Below are positions 6,888 to 15,392 of a stretch of 47,389 nucleotides of DNA, piece by piece; the stretch's first letter is position 1; each line of letters starts with the position of its first letter. The notes under the pieces are model-generated. The model ran no database searches and was not told the origin of the DNA. It saw only the letters and a list, made by a program, of their open reading frames with translations. The position numbers were made by a program, and so were the translations under genes. The stretch covers positions 1 through 47,389 of the forward strand of contig JAFYSJ010000007.1 of the NCBI GenBank assembly GCA_017559445.1, given 5' to 3'. Source of the stretch: Clostridia bacterium (lineage in GTDB: Bacteria; Bacillota; Clostridia; RGIG7378).

Positions 6888-8563
6888 AATCTTATAAGAT
6901 ATTAGCACTTGTGTTTGGTTGCTTGGCTCTGGTGTCCATTATTGCACTTTTGGTGGTATTGGCGTTGCAGGAGACTCCAATAGACCCAACAATTGACATG
7001 TTCCCCAACGAAAACTCAGTTTTTTCAGGCAAAGTTTTCGAAAATGCTTTGACTAAGCTTGAGGGTGAAAATATAGAGACGGATACACTCGTAGGTGAAG
7101 TTGTATTTAACCAGAAGGTAGATGGCGAATCAGAAAATAGCTACAGCATGGTTATTTATAAAAATGGTGATGCCCACGACTTGTATTTGCAGGCTCCTGG
7201 TGTAGAGGAGGCATTACTTGTATCTGCAGGTTTTGATGCAGAGGGTGACCCCATGATTTACAGATACGTAATCGATGGACAGGAAGTTTATGTTGCCCAT
7301 GTTCCAGAGACAGAGGGCACTAACATTTACGTTATCTGTGGTGGACTTCTAGTGATGCAGTGTGCTGATTATGACCTTCATGATGTGGACTTAGATGATT
7401 ATCCAGAAATGGTTGTTTACGTTGCAACAGAAGATGGTGAGGATTTGTTCCTTTTGGATTTCACTAAGGATGGAGCTTTTGTATGCGATGTGGCTAAGGT
7501 TACAGGCACTACAATTGTGGGATTTTATTATAGAGCTAGGATTTCGTTCTTTGAGTGCCGCAATCCAGGAGAGTATCCTGCTTTCTACAGTTTAAGGGAT
7601 GGTAAGCTTGTTGAGCGTGAGAGACAGTTGGCAGTTTACGAGGATTATTTGTACCCCAATAGCTCCACAGAGAAACTTAGCTATTCAGACCTTTATAGAA
7701 TGTATTCATCCACTGTTGTGTACGCATATAACGAAATTGCAGCACGTCACGGATGTGTCTTTGAAGATTCTGAGTTTGATAGCTACTTTAACACAACAAG
7801 ATGGTATAAGGCTATGGAGGGATTCTCTGAGGCAGATTTGACAGCAGTAGAGCTTTATAACACCATCACAATGCGTAGCTACATGAACAATGTTAATGCC
7901 AACGCATATAACAGCAATGCAGATTATTCCAAAGCAGACCTTGACGGAGATGGAGTTATGGAGAGTCTGTCTGTTGTAGATGGTAAGCTTTATATTAACG
8001 GTGAGTCTGTGGAGATTTTCGGAGGCATGAACTACCTTTATTTCCACGTAGTTGATGTGAACATGGAGATGCCAGGATTCCAGGTTGCTGTTGTTGGTTA
8101 CAATTTGGATGGCAGATTTGTGGTCGAGATTTTTGAATATAATAAGGGTAAGCCTGTTAGCGCAGGTGTAATCGCTGGATATAACGACATTTCCTTCCCA
8201 GGTAATGGACATATTGCAGCAAAGATGCCTTGTGGACTTTTGCATGAGGACATTATGCAGGACATCACAGAGACGTACACTCTTAAGGATGGAGAGCTTT
8301 TGCCAGATAAGGTAGATGCATACTACTTGGTACAGATGCTTGAGACATCCAAGGCATTGACACTTTACGATTCCATGAGCACCAAGGGAGAGACAGTTCA
8401 GGTGGCAGCAAACACAGAGGTTGTTATTTTGGCCACAGATAGAGTTAACTGGCTGTTCTTCCAGGCAGAAACAGGCGAGTCAGGATGGCTTTACTGTGAG
8501 GATGGCAAGGTGGATGGCGTAGATATTCACGAACTCTTTTATGATTTGATTGGAGGATATTGA
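6884..8563 (+). CDS. Hypothetical exported protein with SH3-like C-terminus
   Basis: This 559-residue protein starts at a GTG overlapping the gtrA stop. A single N-terminal hydrophobic segment (about 6-28) acts as signal or anchor. The body is acidic and beta-rich, with no motif I can assign to an enzyme. A short DLDGDGVMESLSV stretch (about 348-360) resembles the calcium-binding loops of FG-GAP/VCBS repeats. The last 80 residues, including TKGETVQVAANTEVVILA and WLFFQAETGESGWLYCEDG, look like a bacterial SH3 domain, usually a wall-binding fold. It lies between gtrA and relA, ending 1 bp before the relA start, so it shares their transcript. Role: unknown exported or wall-associated factor. 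Confidence 0.6.
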   Translation: MKSYKILALVFGCLALVSIIALLVVLALQETPIDPTIDMFPNENSVFSGKVFENALTKLEGENIETDTLVGEVVFNQKVDGESENSYSMVIYKNGDAHDLYLQAPGVEEALLVSAGFDAEGDPMIYRYVIDGQEVYVAHVPETEGTNIYVICGGLLVMQCADYDLHDVDLDDYPEMVVYVATEDGEDLFLLDFTKDGAFVCDVAKVTGTTIVGFYYRARISFFECRNPGEYPAFYSLRDGKLVERERQLAVYEDYLYPNSSTEKLSYSDLYRMYSSTVVYAYNEIAARHGCVFEDSEFDSYFNTTRWYKAMEGFSEADLTAVELYNTITMRSYMNNVNANAYNSNADYSKADLDGDGVMESLSVVDGKLYINGESVEIFGGMNYLYFHVVDVNMEMPGFQVAVVGYNLDGRFVVEIFEYNKGKPVSAGVIAGYNDISFPGNGHIAAKMPCGLLHEDIMQDITETYTLKDGELLPDKVDAYYLVQMLETSKALTLYDSMSTKGETVQVAANTEVVILATDRVNWLFFQAETGESGWLYCEDGKVDGVDIHELFYDLIGGY

Positions 8564-8564
8564 T

Positions 8565-10772
8565 ATGGATCAATTACTCAGTTCAATATTTTTTAAGATT
8601 AGATATATTACAGATCAGCGTCAGCGCGACCTAATCGAAAAGGCATACAACAAGGCATTGGAACTCCATCAGGGACAGCTCCGTAAGTCTGGTGAGCCTT
8701 ATATCGTTCACCCCGTACAGGTAACCTTGATCCTTGCAGACATGCAACAGGATTACTGTGCTTTGTGTGGAGCTCTTTTGCACGACACAGTAGAGGATAC
8801 AGATTACACATTGGAGGATGTTCGTCAGGAGTATGGCGAGACAATTGCATCCATTGTTGACGGTGTTACTAAGCTTAGCAATATTCCATACTCTTCTAAG
8901 GAAGAACAGAAGATGGAGACATTCCGTAAGATGTTCTTGGCCATGACTAAGGATTTGCGTGTTATGCTCATTAAGCTGGCAGACCGTATCCACAACATGA
9001 GAACTCTCCAATTCCAGTCCCCTGAGAAGCAGAGAGCAATTGCCACAGAGACACTTGATATTTATGCACCATTGGCTAACCGACTTGGTATCCAGAGATT
9101 CAAAAGTGAGCTTGAGGACTTGGCTCTTAAGTATAAGGACCCAGAGGCATATGACCTTATTGTAAAGGCAGTGGCAGCACAGTGGTCCGAGCGAGAGGTG
9201 TTTATTTCTAATACCATCGACCAGCTTCGTAATGAACTTGTTTTGGCCAATATTCCAGCTCAGATTGAAGGTAGACAGAAGCACTATTACAGCATTTATC
9301 GCAAGATGAAGATGCAGAACCGCAGCATCGACGAAATTTATGACCTTGTTGCGTTTAGAGTAATCACAGACTCTATTAAGAATTGTTATTCCGTTCTTGG
9401 TATTTTGCACGAGATGTTCACACCAGTTCCAGGCAGATTCAAGGACTACATTTCCATGCCTAAGCCTAATATGTACCAGTCCATCCACAACACATTGGTT
9501 GGTGGCGACGGTAGACCCTTTGAGGTTCAGATTAGAACTTGGGACATGCATAGAGTTGCTCAGGAAGGTATCGCAGCCCACTGGAAATACAAGGAAAACA
9601 TTAAGGGCAATGACGCTGAATTGGATAAGCAGATTAACTGGATTCGCCAGATGGTGGAGTGGCAGCAGGACACAGTTGTTGACCCAGATGACTTCGTGCA
9701 GAGCATGAAGACTGATATGTTTAGCGACGAGGTTTACGTTTTCACACCTAACGGCGACCCAATTAGCTTGCCAGTTGGTTCAACTCCAATTGACTTTGCA
9801 TACGCAATTCACAGTGCTGTTGGTAACAAGATGATGGGTGCTAAGGTTAACGGCAGAATTATGCCAATTAACTACACTCTCAAAAATGGCGACCAGGTTG
9901 AAATTATTACAACTAACAATGGTAATGGCCCCAGTAGAGACTGGCTTAAGATTGTTAAGAGTTCCCAGGCTAGATCTAAGATTAACCAGTGGTTTAAGAA
10001 GGAAAAGCGCGAGGAGAACATTACAACAGGTAAGGCACAGTTTGATGCCGAGGTGCGTAAGCATGACGGTATTGCAGAAATGCTTAAGCCTGAGATCACA
10101 GATCCAATCCTCTCTAAGTACAACATGAAGGATATGGAAGACTTGTACGCAACTATTGGTTACGGCGGCATTACAGCATCTAAGTTCCTGACTAAGGTTA
10201 AGGATATGTACGAGCGCCTTAACAAGACAGCTAAGGACAAGGATGCATCTGCTCTTGCAAGTGCAAACGCAAATCAGGAGTCTGAGGCTGCTAAGAAGGC
10301 TGCAAAGGAGAAGGCACAGAAGCATTCTAAGGGTATTATCGTGGCAGGTTTGCCCGGATGCCTTGTTAATATTTCCAAGTGCTGTTCACCAATTCCAGGT
10401 GACCCAATTATGGGCTACATCACAAGAGGCAGAGGCGTATCTGTTCACAGAGCAGACTGTAAGTCTAGACCTTCTGCAGAACTTGAGCCTGAGAGATATG
10501 TTGAAGTTCAGTGGGTAATGCAGAATGATGTTATTTATAACGTTACACTGAATGTTGAAGCAAACGATAGAAGCGGACTTATCTTCGATATTTCCGAGCT
10601 TATCAAAGAGGAGAAGGTTCAGTTTAATACAATTAACGCAGGCCGCGTAAAGAATGGTCTTATTTCTATTCAGATGGGCGTTGGTATTAAGAACTCTGAC
10701 GAGCTCAACAGACTTATTCGTAAGCTTCGTATGATCGACAGCGTTTACGATGTAAAGAGAGGTAAGGACTAA
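8565..10772 (+). CDS. relA: Bifunctional (p)ppGpp synthetase/hydrolase (Rel/Rsh)
   Basis: This long RelA/SpoT homologue (735 residues) makes and degrades the alarmone (p)ppGpp, linking amino-acid starvation to growth control. Domains in order: HD hydrolase (about 25-180, with HPVQV, LLHDTVEDTD and DRIHNMRTL), synthetase (about 230-350, with KHYYSIYRKM and GRFKDYISMPKPNMYQSIH), TGS (about 385-445, VYVFTPNGD) and a C-terminal ACT (about 655-735). Intact hydrolase and synthetase motifs argue for a bifunctional enzyme. The ATG at 8565 is preferred because GGAGG (8552-8556) lies 8 bp upstream; an in-frame TTG at 8550 has no such site. It overlaps dtd by one base (TAATG), a pairing common in Bacillota. 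Confidence 0.96.
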   Translation: MDQLLSSIFFKIRYITDQRQRDLIEKAYNKALELHQGQLRKSGEPYIVHPVQVTLILADMQQDYCALCGALLHDTVEDTDYTLEDVRQEYGETIASIVDGVTKLSNIPYSSKEEQKMETFRKMFLAMTKDLRVMLIKLADRIHNMRTLQFQSPEKQRAIATETLDIYAPLANRLGIQRFKSELEDLALKYKDPEAYDLIVKAVAAQWSEREVFISNTIDQLRNELVLANIPAQIEGRQKHYYSIYRKMKMQNRSIDEIYDLVAFRVITDSIKNCYSVLGILHEMFTPVPGRFKDYISMPKPNMYQSIHNTLVGGDGRPFEVQIRTWDMHRVAQEGIAAHWKYKENIKGNDAELDKQINWIRQMVEWQQDTVVDPDDFVQSMKTDMFSDEVYVFTPNGDPISLPVGSTPIDFAYAIHSAVGNKMMGAKVNGRIMPINYTLKNGDQVEIITTNNGNGPSRDWLKIVKSSQARSKINQWFKKEKREENITTGKAQFDAEVRKHDGIAEMLKPEITDPILSKYNMKDMEDLYATIGYGGITASKFLTKVKDMYERLNKTAKDKDASALASANANQESEAAKKAAKEKAQKHSKGIIVAGLPGCLVNISKCCSPIPGDPIMGYITRGRGVSVHRADCKSRPSAELEPERYVEVQWVMQNDVIYNVTLNVEANDRSGLIFDISELIKEEKVQFNTINAGRVKNGLISIQMGVGIKNSDELNRLIRKLRMIDSVYDVKRGKD

Positions 10773-11224
10773 TGAGAGCAGTTGTTCAGAGAGTTACATC
10801 TGCATCTGTATCTGTAGACGGTCAGGTTATCGGTGCCATAGATCAGGGATATATGGTGCTTTTGGGAATCGCGGCAGAAGATAAGCCAGAGGACCTTAAG
10901 TATATTTGTGATAAGGTGTATAACTTGAGAGTTTTTGAGGACCAAGAAGGTCGCATGAACAAGAGCTTGGCAGATGTTGGAGGTAACATTTTACTGATTT
11001 CACAGTTCACCCTCATGGGAGATGCGCGCAAGGGCAGACGTCCAGGTTTCGACTGCGCCATGAGACCAGATGAGGCCACTAAGGTATATCAGGATGCCAT
11101 TAGATATTTTAAGGATACATATGGCTTAGAGGTTCAGGTTGGTCAGTTCGGAGCTGATATGAAGGTTCAGCTCATAAACGACGGCCCATGCACTATTTTG
11201 CTAGATAGCACCAAGATTTTGTAA
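10772..11224 (+). CDS. dtd: D-aminoacyl-tRNA deacylase
   Basis: DTD hydrolyses D-amino acids, and Gly mischarged on tRNA-Ala, from tRNA in the cytoplasm. The 150-residue length is standard. The protein begins MRAVVQRVTSASVSVDG and carries both family motifs: SQFTL (about 78-82), which surrounds the active site, and the C-terminal NDGPCTILLDS version of the Gly-cisPro motif that excludes L-substrates. The start overlaps the relA stop and the stop overlaps the hemZ start (TAATG both times), so the three genes are translationally coupled. Confidence 0.96.
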   Translation: MRAVVQRVTSASVSVDGQVIGAIDQGYMVLLGIAAEDKPEDLKYICDKVYNLRVFEDQEGRMNKSLADVGGNILLISQFTLMGDARKGRRPGFDCAMRPDEATKVYQDAIRYFKDTYGLEVQVGQFGADMKVQLINDGPCTILLDSTKIL

Positions 11225-12687
11225 TGGTAGGATTTAAGTGTATTGGATGCAACTTCAACACAGAGTTGTTTGAAATGTTGCTTATATATTTTGAACGCCA
11301 TGAGGTGGCAACTCTTGCAGACGACAGGGACTTCACTGAGTATGAAACAGGACTTTCCATCGAGATTGTGGATGGTGGTTATGTGGTGTCTGTTTGTGAA
11401 AAGGGGCAGGTAGTGGCCAGTCAAAAGGTGGATGAATCTAAGGAAGTTTCACCTGCCGTCAAGGAAATGTTCGTGGCCCCTATTAAAAATAGCATTAAGA
11501 GAACATGTGCCACATTGCTTGAGCAGTATACAAAGTACAAGGCTCCATGGGGAATCCAGACAGGCGTTAAGCCAGTTAAGTTGGCCACCATGTGCAAAAG
11601 GCGTGGCATGGCAGACGTAGAGGGAGCGGACTTCTTGGCAAAGGAGCTTTTGATTCGTCAAGACAAATGTGAAGTTCTCTTTAAAGTAGCTGAAAACGAA
11701 CATAAAATATTGGAGACAACTCCACAAAACAGTTATTCCATATATGTGGGCACACCTTTTTGTCCAACCATTTGCTCATATTGCTCATTTGGTTCATACC
11801 CAATTGGTGCATACAAGGCATGCGTTGAGCAGTATGTGGACAGCGTAGTAGCAGAGGCAAGGGCGGCAGCCAAGGTGCTGGATAGCAAGGGATTAACTTG
11901 TGACTGCGTATACTTTGGAGGCGGCACGCCAACATCCATAGAGGCATCTCAAATGGATAGGATGATGTCTGGTGTGTTGGAGGTGTTTTCTCCTAAGGAG
12001 CTTACCTGTGAGGCAGGCAGACCTGATTCCATAAATGAGGAAAAGCTTGCTGTAATGCGCAAAAACGGCGTGGACAGACTGGCTATTAACCCACAGACAA
12101 TGAAGGCAGAGACTTTGCGCAGAATCGGTAGAAGGCATACACCCGAGGATACAGTTAGAATCTATGAGCTTGCAAGGTCCATGGGATTTGGCAACATAAA
12201 CATGGATCTAATAGCAGGTCTTGAGGGAGAGACAGTGGAGGACTTTGAGAACACACTTTCCTGGATTAAGAAGTTAGATCCAGAGGGATTCACCGTTCAC
12301 AGCCTTTGTCTTAAGAGAGCATCTAAGCTCATGAAGGATCAGGGAGCCAGGGCAGACGCAAAACAGATGGATGCCATGGTAGATGCAGGATATGCCTTGG
12401 CCAGAGAAATGGGCATGGAACCATATTATTTGTATAGGCAGAAGAATGCTTCAGGCAACTTGGAAAACACAGGTTTTGCAAAGCCAGGGCGTTTCTGTAG
12501 ATACAATGTATTAATAGAAGAGGAGACTCAGCATATTCTGGGACTTGGAGCCGGAGCGGTTTCTAAGGCAGTCAAGGATCCTGTTAACTTGGAGAGGTGC
12601 TTTAACATTAAGGACCCACTTCAGTACATAGCAGACATTGATGGTCAGATTGCCAAAAAAATAGACTTTTTGAAGAAGATGTATTAA
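11224..12687 (+). CDS. hemZ: HemZ-type coproporphyrinogen III dehydrogenase-like radical SAM protein
   Basis: This 487-residue protein has a radical SAM cluster motif CxxxCxxC at C180-C184-C187 (CPTICSYCSF), then YFGGGTPT and GLEGETVEDFENT, as in the HemN/HemZ family. The N-terminal 170 residues without the motif match the HemZ arrangement in Bacillota. HemN-type enzymes oxidatively decarboxylate coproporphyrinogen III. Many HemN-like proteins have other roles (HemW is a heme chaperone), and no other heme genes are visible here, so the exact reaction is not certain. It closes the gtrA-relA-dtd operon. An inverted repeat overlaps its stop codon. Confidence 0.88.
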   Translation: MVGFKCIGCNFNTELFEMLLIYFERHEVATLADDRDFTEYETGLSIEIVDGGYVVSVCEKGQVVASQKVDESKEVSPAVKEMFVAPIKNSIKRTCATLLEQYTKYKAPWGIQTGVKPVKLATMCKRRGMADVEGADFLAKELLIRQDKCEVLFKVAENEHKILETTPQNSYSIYVGTPFCPTICSYCSFGSYPIGAYKACVEQYVDSVVAEARAAAKVLDSKGLTCDCVYFGGGTPTSIEASQMDRMMSGVLEVFSPKELTCEAGRPDSINEEKLAVMRKNGVDRLAINPQTMKAETLRRIGRRHTPEDTVRIYELARSMGFGNINMDLIAGLEGETVEDFENTLSWIKKLDPEGFTVHSLCLKRASKLMKDQGARADAKQMDAMVDAGYALAREMGMEPYYLYRQKNASGNLENTGFAKPGRFCRYNVLIEEETQHILGLGAGAVSKAVKDPVNLERCFNIKDPLQYIADIDGQIAKKIDFLKKMY

Positions 12688-12708
12688 AATTTGCGAAGGC
12701 AAATTTTA
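12685..12708 (+). terminator. Inverted repeat at the hemZ stop, weak terminator candidate
   Basis: TAAAATTTGC (12685-12694), loop GAAG, GCAAATTTTA (12699-12708). The 10-bp stem includes the stop codon. Only four T end the stem and no U-tract follows, so efficiency is doubtful. Confidence 0.45.
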
Positions 12709-12740
12709 AGTGAAATGAAACTTGTTCCTATGCAAAATCA

Positions 12741-12773
12741 ACCATTGGAACATAGTGACAGTCACTAAACACT
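12741..12773 (+). repeat. Flank module, copy 1 (CCATTGGAACA...CACTAAACACT)
   Basis: These 33 bp match 12986-13018 at 29 of 33 positions in direct orientation, and match 23776-23831 in inverted orientation with extra bases inserted. The copy ends directly in front of the three-hairpin element at 12774. Confidence 0.75.
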
Positions 12774-12858
12774 GCAAGGCAAAGCTTTGCGAACCGTGCC
12801 TCCCGCACTTCGGAAGTAGCGGGCGACTTTTGATTACTTTGGGTCGTTCCAAAGTAAT
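12774..12858. repeat. Structured 85-bp intergenic element, copy A
   Basis: Three consecutive hairpins. (1) GCAAGGC-AAA-GCTTTGC (12774-12790). (2) CCCGC-ACTT, loop CGG, AAGT, bulged A, GCGGG (12802-12823). (3) ATTACTTTGG, loop GTCGTT, CCAAAGTAAT (12833-12858), a perfect 10-bp stem. It matches 23879-23963 at 81 of 85 positions. The four differences are a G-T for A-T in stem 1, a loop base, an A-T to G-T in stem 2 and one linker base, so every stem is kept. It could be a structured RNA, a non-autonomous mobile element or a protein-binding site. No open reading frame is carried. Confidence 0.8.
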
Positions 12859-12890
12859 GGATATACACTAAACACTAGATGCGAAGTGAA

Positions 12891-12980
12891 GAGTGATCCG
12901 CTACGCTAGTAGGCCACGAGCAAAGCTCGTTAGTAACCGCAACTGCGTTGCTAGTGAAACGAACGCGTTGCGTTCTAGTG
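12891..12980. repeat. CTAGT-phased triloop hairpin array A
   Basis: Short hairpins separated by C/TTAGT boundaries: ACGAGC-AAA-GCTCGT (12916-12930), GCAAC-TGC-GTTGC (12939-12951) and GAACGC-GTT-GCGTTC (12961-12975). Each has a three-base loop. The last two recur exactly in array B and the first in array C. Confidence 0.75.
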
Positions 12981-12985
12981 AAATG

Positions 12986-13018
12986 ACCATTGGAACAAGG
13001 AGACAATCACTAAACACT
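12986..13018 (+). repeat. Flank module, copy 2
   Basis: Direct repeat of 12741-12773 (29 of 33 identical), running into the heptamer repeat at 13008-13042. Confidence 0.75.
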
Positions 13019-13042
13019 AAACACCAAACACTAAACACTAAA
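13008..13042 (+). repeat. Tandem heptamer CACTAAA x5
   Basis: Five consecutive 7-bp units: CACTAAA, CACTAAA, CACCAAA, CACTAAA, CACTAAA. The same heptamers occur in reverse complement at 23776-23805. Copy number may vary between strains. Confidence 0.85.
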
Positions 13043-13043
13043 T

Positions 13044-13060
13044 GCGAAGCACAGCTTCGC
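13044..13060 (+). promoter_or_regulatory. Hairpin directly in front of the hisS ribosome binding site
   Basis: GCGAAGC-ACA-GCTTCGC, followed immediately by TAGGAGG. It equals the first hairpin of element B (23879-23895) except for one compensated pair (G-C here, A-T there). It could influence access to the ribosome binding site. Confidence 0.55.
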
Positions 13061-13072
13061 TAGGAGGATTAC

Positions 13073-14320
13073 ATGATAAACGTACCAGTAGGAACAAAGG
13101 ATATTCTCCCATCTGAGAGACCAGCATGGGATTACCTTTGCAACATTATTCACGAGACATTCAAGGCATACGGCTTTGGCGAGATTCGCACACCTGTTTT
13201 TGAAGCAACAGAGCTTTTCTCCAGAGGCGTAGGAGACACAACAGACGTTGTAGAGAAGCAGATGTACACCTTTGAGGATAAGGGAGGCAGAAGCTTGACT
13301 CTTAGACCTGAGGGAACAGCAGGCGTTGTTAGAAGCTATATCGAGAATGGTATGGCATCTCTTCCTCAGCCAGTTAAGATTTTCTATGACATGCCTATTT
13401 ATAGATATGAGAAGAAGCAGAAGGGTAGATATAGAGAGTTTACTCAGTGTGGCGTAGAGCTCTTTGGTTCTAGCAGTGCAACTGCAGATGTAGAAGTAAT
13501 CGCAATGGTTAATACAATCTTTGCTAGACTTGGCATCTCTGATATTCAGCTTGTTATTAACTCCATCGGTTGTTCTCACTGCAGACCTGCATACAACGCA
13601 ATGCTCAAGGATTATTTTAAGTCCAATGAGGATAAGATTTGCGAAACATGTAAGGGTAGACTTGATAGAAACCCACTTCGTATTTTGGACTGCAAGAATC
13701 CTGACTGTCACAGCTTGGCAGACAATTGTCCTAAGATTACAGATCACCTTTGCCCTGAGTGCGCAGAGCACTTTGAGCAGGTTAAGGCAGGACTTGACGC
13801 ACTTGGCATTAAGTATGTTGTGGATCCATTTGTTGTAAGAGGTTTGGATTATTACTCCAAGACAGTATTTGAGTTTATTTCTACAGGCATTGGTTCTCAG
13901 GGTGCTGTTTGTGCTGGTGGTAGATATGACGGTCTTGTAGAGATTCTCGGTGGACCACACACACCTGCAGTGGGATTCGCCATGGGTATTGAGCGTATGC
14001 TCCTTCACATGGAGAGCTGTGGTTTGCTTGATAAGATTTGTGCTCCTAAGCCAAAGCTTTATATTGCAGCAATGGGTCAGCAGGCAGTTCTAGAAGCAGA
14101 GCGCATTGCATATGCTCTTAGAACTAAGGGCGTATATGTTGAGACAGATATTATGAGCCGCAGCTTCAAAGCACAGTTCAAGTATGCAGACAAGATTGGT
14201 GCTGAGTACACATTGGCTTTGGGTGACAACGAGATTGCTACAGGCAAGGCAAATCTCAAGAGAATGGCAGATGGTCAGGCAGAGGAAACTGATCTGTCAA
14301 CAATAGTAGACAAGTTCTAA
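13073..14320 (+). CDS. hisS: Histidyl-tRNA synthetase
   Basis: HisRS charges tRNA-His. The 415-residue protein has the full class II core: N-terminal VPVGTKDILP, motif 2 region YDMPIYRYEKKQKGRYREFTQ, the HisRS-specific VRGLDYYSKTVFEF, motif 3 GFAMGIERML, and a C-terminal anticodon-binding domain (about 325-415). This separates it from the hisZ paralogue downstream. A Cys-rich insertion (about 187-240: CSHC, CETCKG, CKNPDCHS, CPECAEHF) looks like zinc-ribbon pairs, as in some Clostridia HisRS. AGGAGG lies 7 bp before the ATG. No T-box is seen upstream; the leader is instead the repeat-rich region 12741-13060. Confidence 0.96.
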   Translation: MINVPVGTKDILPSERPAWDYLCNIIHETFKAYGFGEIRTPVFEATELFSRGVGDTTDVVEKQMYTFEDKGGRSLTLRPEGTAGVVRSYIENGMASLPQPVKIFYDMPIYRYEKKQKGRYREFTQCGVELFGSSSATADVEVIAMVNTIFARLGISDIQLVINSIGCSHCRPAYNAMLKDYFKSNEDKICETCKGRLDRNPLRILDCKNPDCHSLADNCPKITDHLCPECAEHFEQVKAGLDALGIKYVVDPFVVRGLDYYSKTVFEFISTGIGSQGAVCAGGRYDGLVEILGGPHTPAVGFAMGIERMLLHMESCGLLDKICAPKPKLYIAAMGQQAVLEAERIAYALRTKGVYVETDIMSRSFKAQFKYADKIGAEYTLALGDNEIATGKANLKRMADGQAEETDLSTIVDKF

Positions 14321-14322
14321 GT

Positions 14323-14343
14323 TTTATTGCAAATTGCAATAAA
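14323..14343. terminator. AT-rich inverted repeat after hisS, weak terminator candidate
   Basis: TTTATTGCAA (14323-14332) and TTGCAATAAA (14334-14343) are perfectly complementary, just after the hisS stop. There is no T-run downstream, so termination is not assured. Confidence 0.35.
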
Positions 14344-14358
14344 CAAAGCCAAATAAGG

Positions 14359-14387
14359 TTGACTATTATTGTTATTTTTGCTAAGAT
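14359..14387 (+). promoter_or_regulatory. Promoter of the CBM9-like surface protein
   Basis: TTGACT (14359-14364), 17-bp spacer, TAAGAT (14382-14387). The predicted start near 14394 coincides with the foot of a strong hairpin. Confidence 0.7.
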
Positions 14388-14392
14388 TTCAA

Positions 14393-14444
14393 TGGCTTTG
14401 ATGAGGTTATAACTTATCAAGGCCATAAAAATTATAATTTTTAT
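14393..14444 (+). promoter_or_regulatory. 5'-UTR hairpins of the CBM9-like gene
   Basis: TGGCTTTGAT (14393-14402) pairs with ATCAAGGCCA (14416-14425). A perfect 20-bp AT-rich palindrome follows (14425-14444), then AAAAAGGAG and the ATG at 14464. A hairpin at the extreme 5' end usually protects an mRNA from decay, which suits an apparently highly expressed gene. Confidence 0.55.
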
Positions 14445-14463
14445 TTCAAAAAGGAGATTTAGT

Positions 14464-15366
14464 ATGAAGAAAATTATTGCTTCTCTCTTGGCAGTTCTTC
14501 TCGTTATGTCCTTCGCATCCGTTGTTATGGCTGATGAGGTTCCAGGTAACCTTGGTAAGTCTTACACAGCAGGTAAGGCAACAGTTGTTGTTGATGGCGT
14601 AGTAGACGAGATTTGGGCAGCAGTTGAGGCTACAAAGATTGACGTTCCTTATGACCAGGCATATCCTGATCCAAACTTCAACTTCTTTGGTACAAACGTT
14701 GAGGCTAAGATCCTCTATGATGATCAGTATATTTACTTCCTCATCATCGCTGAAAATGCAGATGCATTCAGCAAGGATACAATCGAGATTTACGTTAACG
14801 AGAGCGAGCCTACAGAGGGCGAGTATGGTGAGCTTGCTTACCAGATGAGAGTTACATACGATGCAGAGTATGCAGAGGATGGTCTCTACACAGTTGCTGG
14901 TACTAACCCAACAGAGTATGCAGATGACGAGATCGTTGCACAGAAGGCTCTTGTTCTTTCTAACGACAACAAGACAGCTACTATGGAGTTCGCATTCAAG
15001 CGTCTTAACCCAGACGTTAAGGATGGCGCAACAATCGGCGTAGAGTTCATGTACGAGGATTACGGTGTTCTTGATGGTATCGAGTGCACACTTAACATCT
15101 TCCGTTGGAACATCGCTGAGGTTGATGCTAACGGCGATGCAACAGGTATCACAAGACCTTGGCAGGAGACAATGAACTTCGGTAAGCTTGTTCTTGGTCC
15201 TAAGGCAGAGGTTGCAACAGCAACTCCAGCTCCAACAGAGGTACCTGCAGCTGACGATACAGCTGACGAGCCAGCAAACAACACATGGATCTTTGTTGTT
15301 GTAGGCGTTGTTGTAGTAGCAGCAGTTGTTGCAGTTGTTGTAGTAGTTTCTAAGAAGAAGAACTAA
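14464..15366 (+). CDS. Surface-anchored CBM9-like carbohydrate-binding protein
   Basis: This 300-residue protein has a signal peptide (MKKIIASLLAVLLVMSFASV...VMADE, cut near residue 23), one CBM9-like beta-sandwich (about 35-245) opening with VDGVVDEIWAAVEATKID and containing DDQYIYFLIIAENAD, a Thr/Pro/Ala/Asp linker (about 250-275), and a C-terminal Val-rich membrane helix (about 277-296) ending in KKKN. CBM9-fold modules bind sugar chain ends or, in regulatory relatives, other ligands; the ligand here is unknown. Codon choice is very narrow (AAG, GTT, CTT, AAC, TTC), and with a strong promoter, a 5' hairpin and a strong terminator this suggests a highly expressed monocistronic gene. No enzymatic domain is attached. 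Confidence 0.75.
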   Translation: MKKIIASLLAVLLVMSFASVVMADEVPGNLGKSYTAGKATVVVDGVVDEIWAAVEATKIDVPYDQAYPDPNFNFFGTNVEAKILYDDQYIYFLIIAENADAFSKDTIEIYVNESEPTEGEYGELAYQMRVTYDAEYAEDGLYTVAGTNPTEYADDEIVAQKALVLSNDNKTATMEFAFKRLNPDVKDGATIGVEFMYEDYGVLDGIECTLNIFRWNIAEVDANGDATGITRPWQETMNFGKLVLGPKAEVATATPAPTEVPAADDTADEPANNTWIFVVVGVVVVAAVVAVVVVVSKKKN

Positions 15367-15392
15367 TTCTAAATTAGAATAACGAAAACATC

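Noticed and set aside
8608-9581. Long antisense open frames opposite relA, leuA, ilvB and argJ
   Set aside because: They are mirror frames of strongly codon-biased genes, with Cys/Asn/Leu-rich translations and no ribosome binding sites.
12774-12858. Riboswitch for hisS
   Set aside because: The same element also occurs 24 kb-side before ilvE and beyond a membrane-protein gene, so it is not tied to one pathway, and no known aptamer core is visible.
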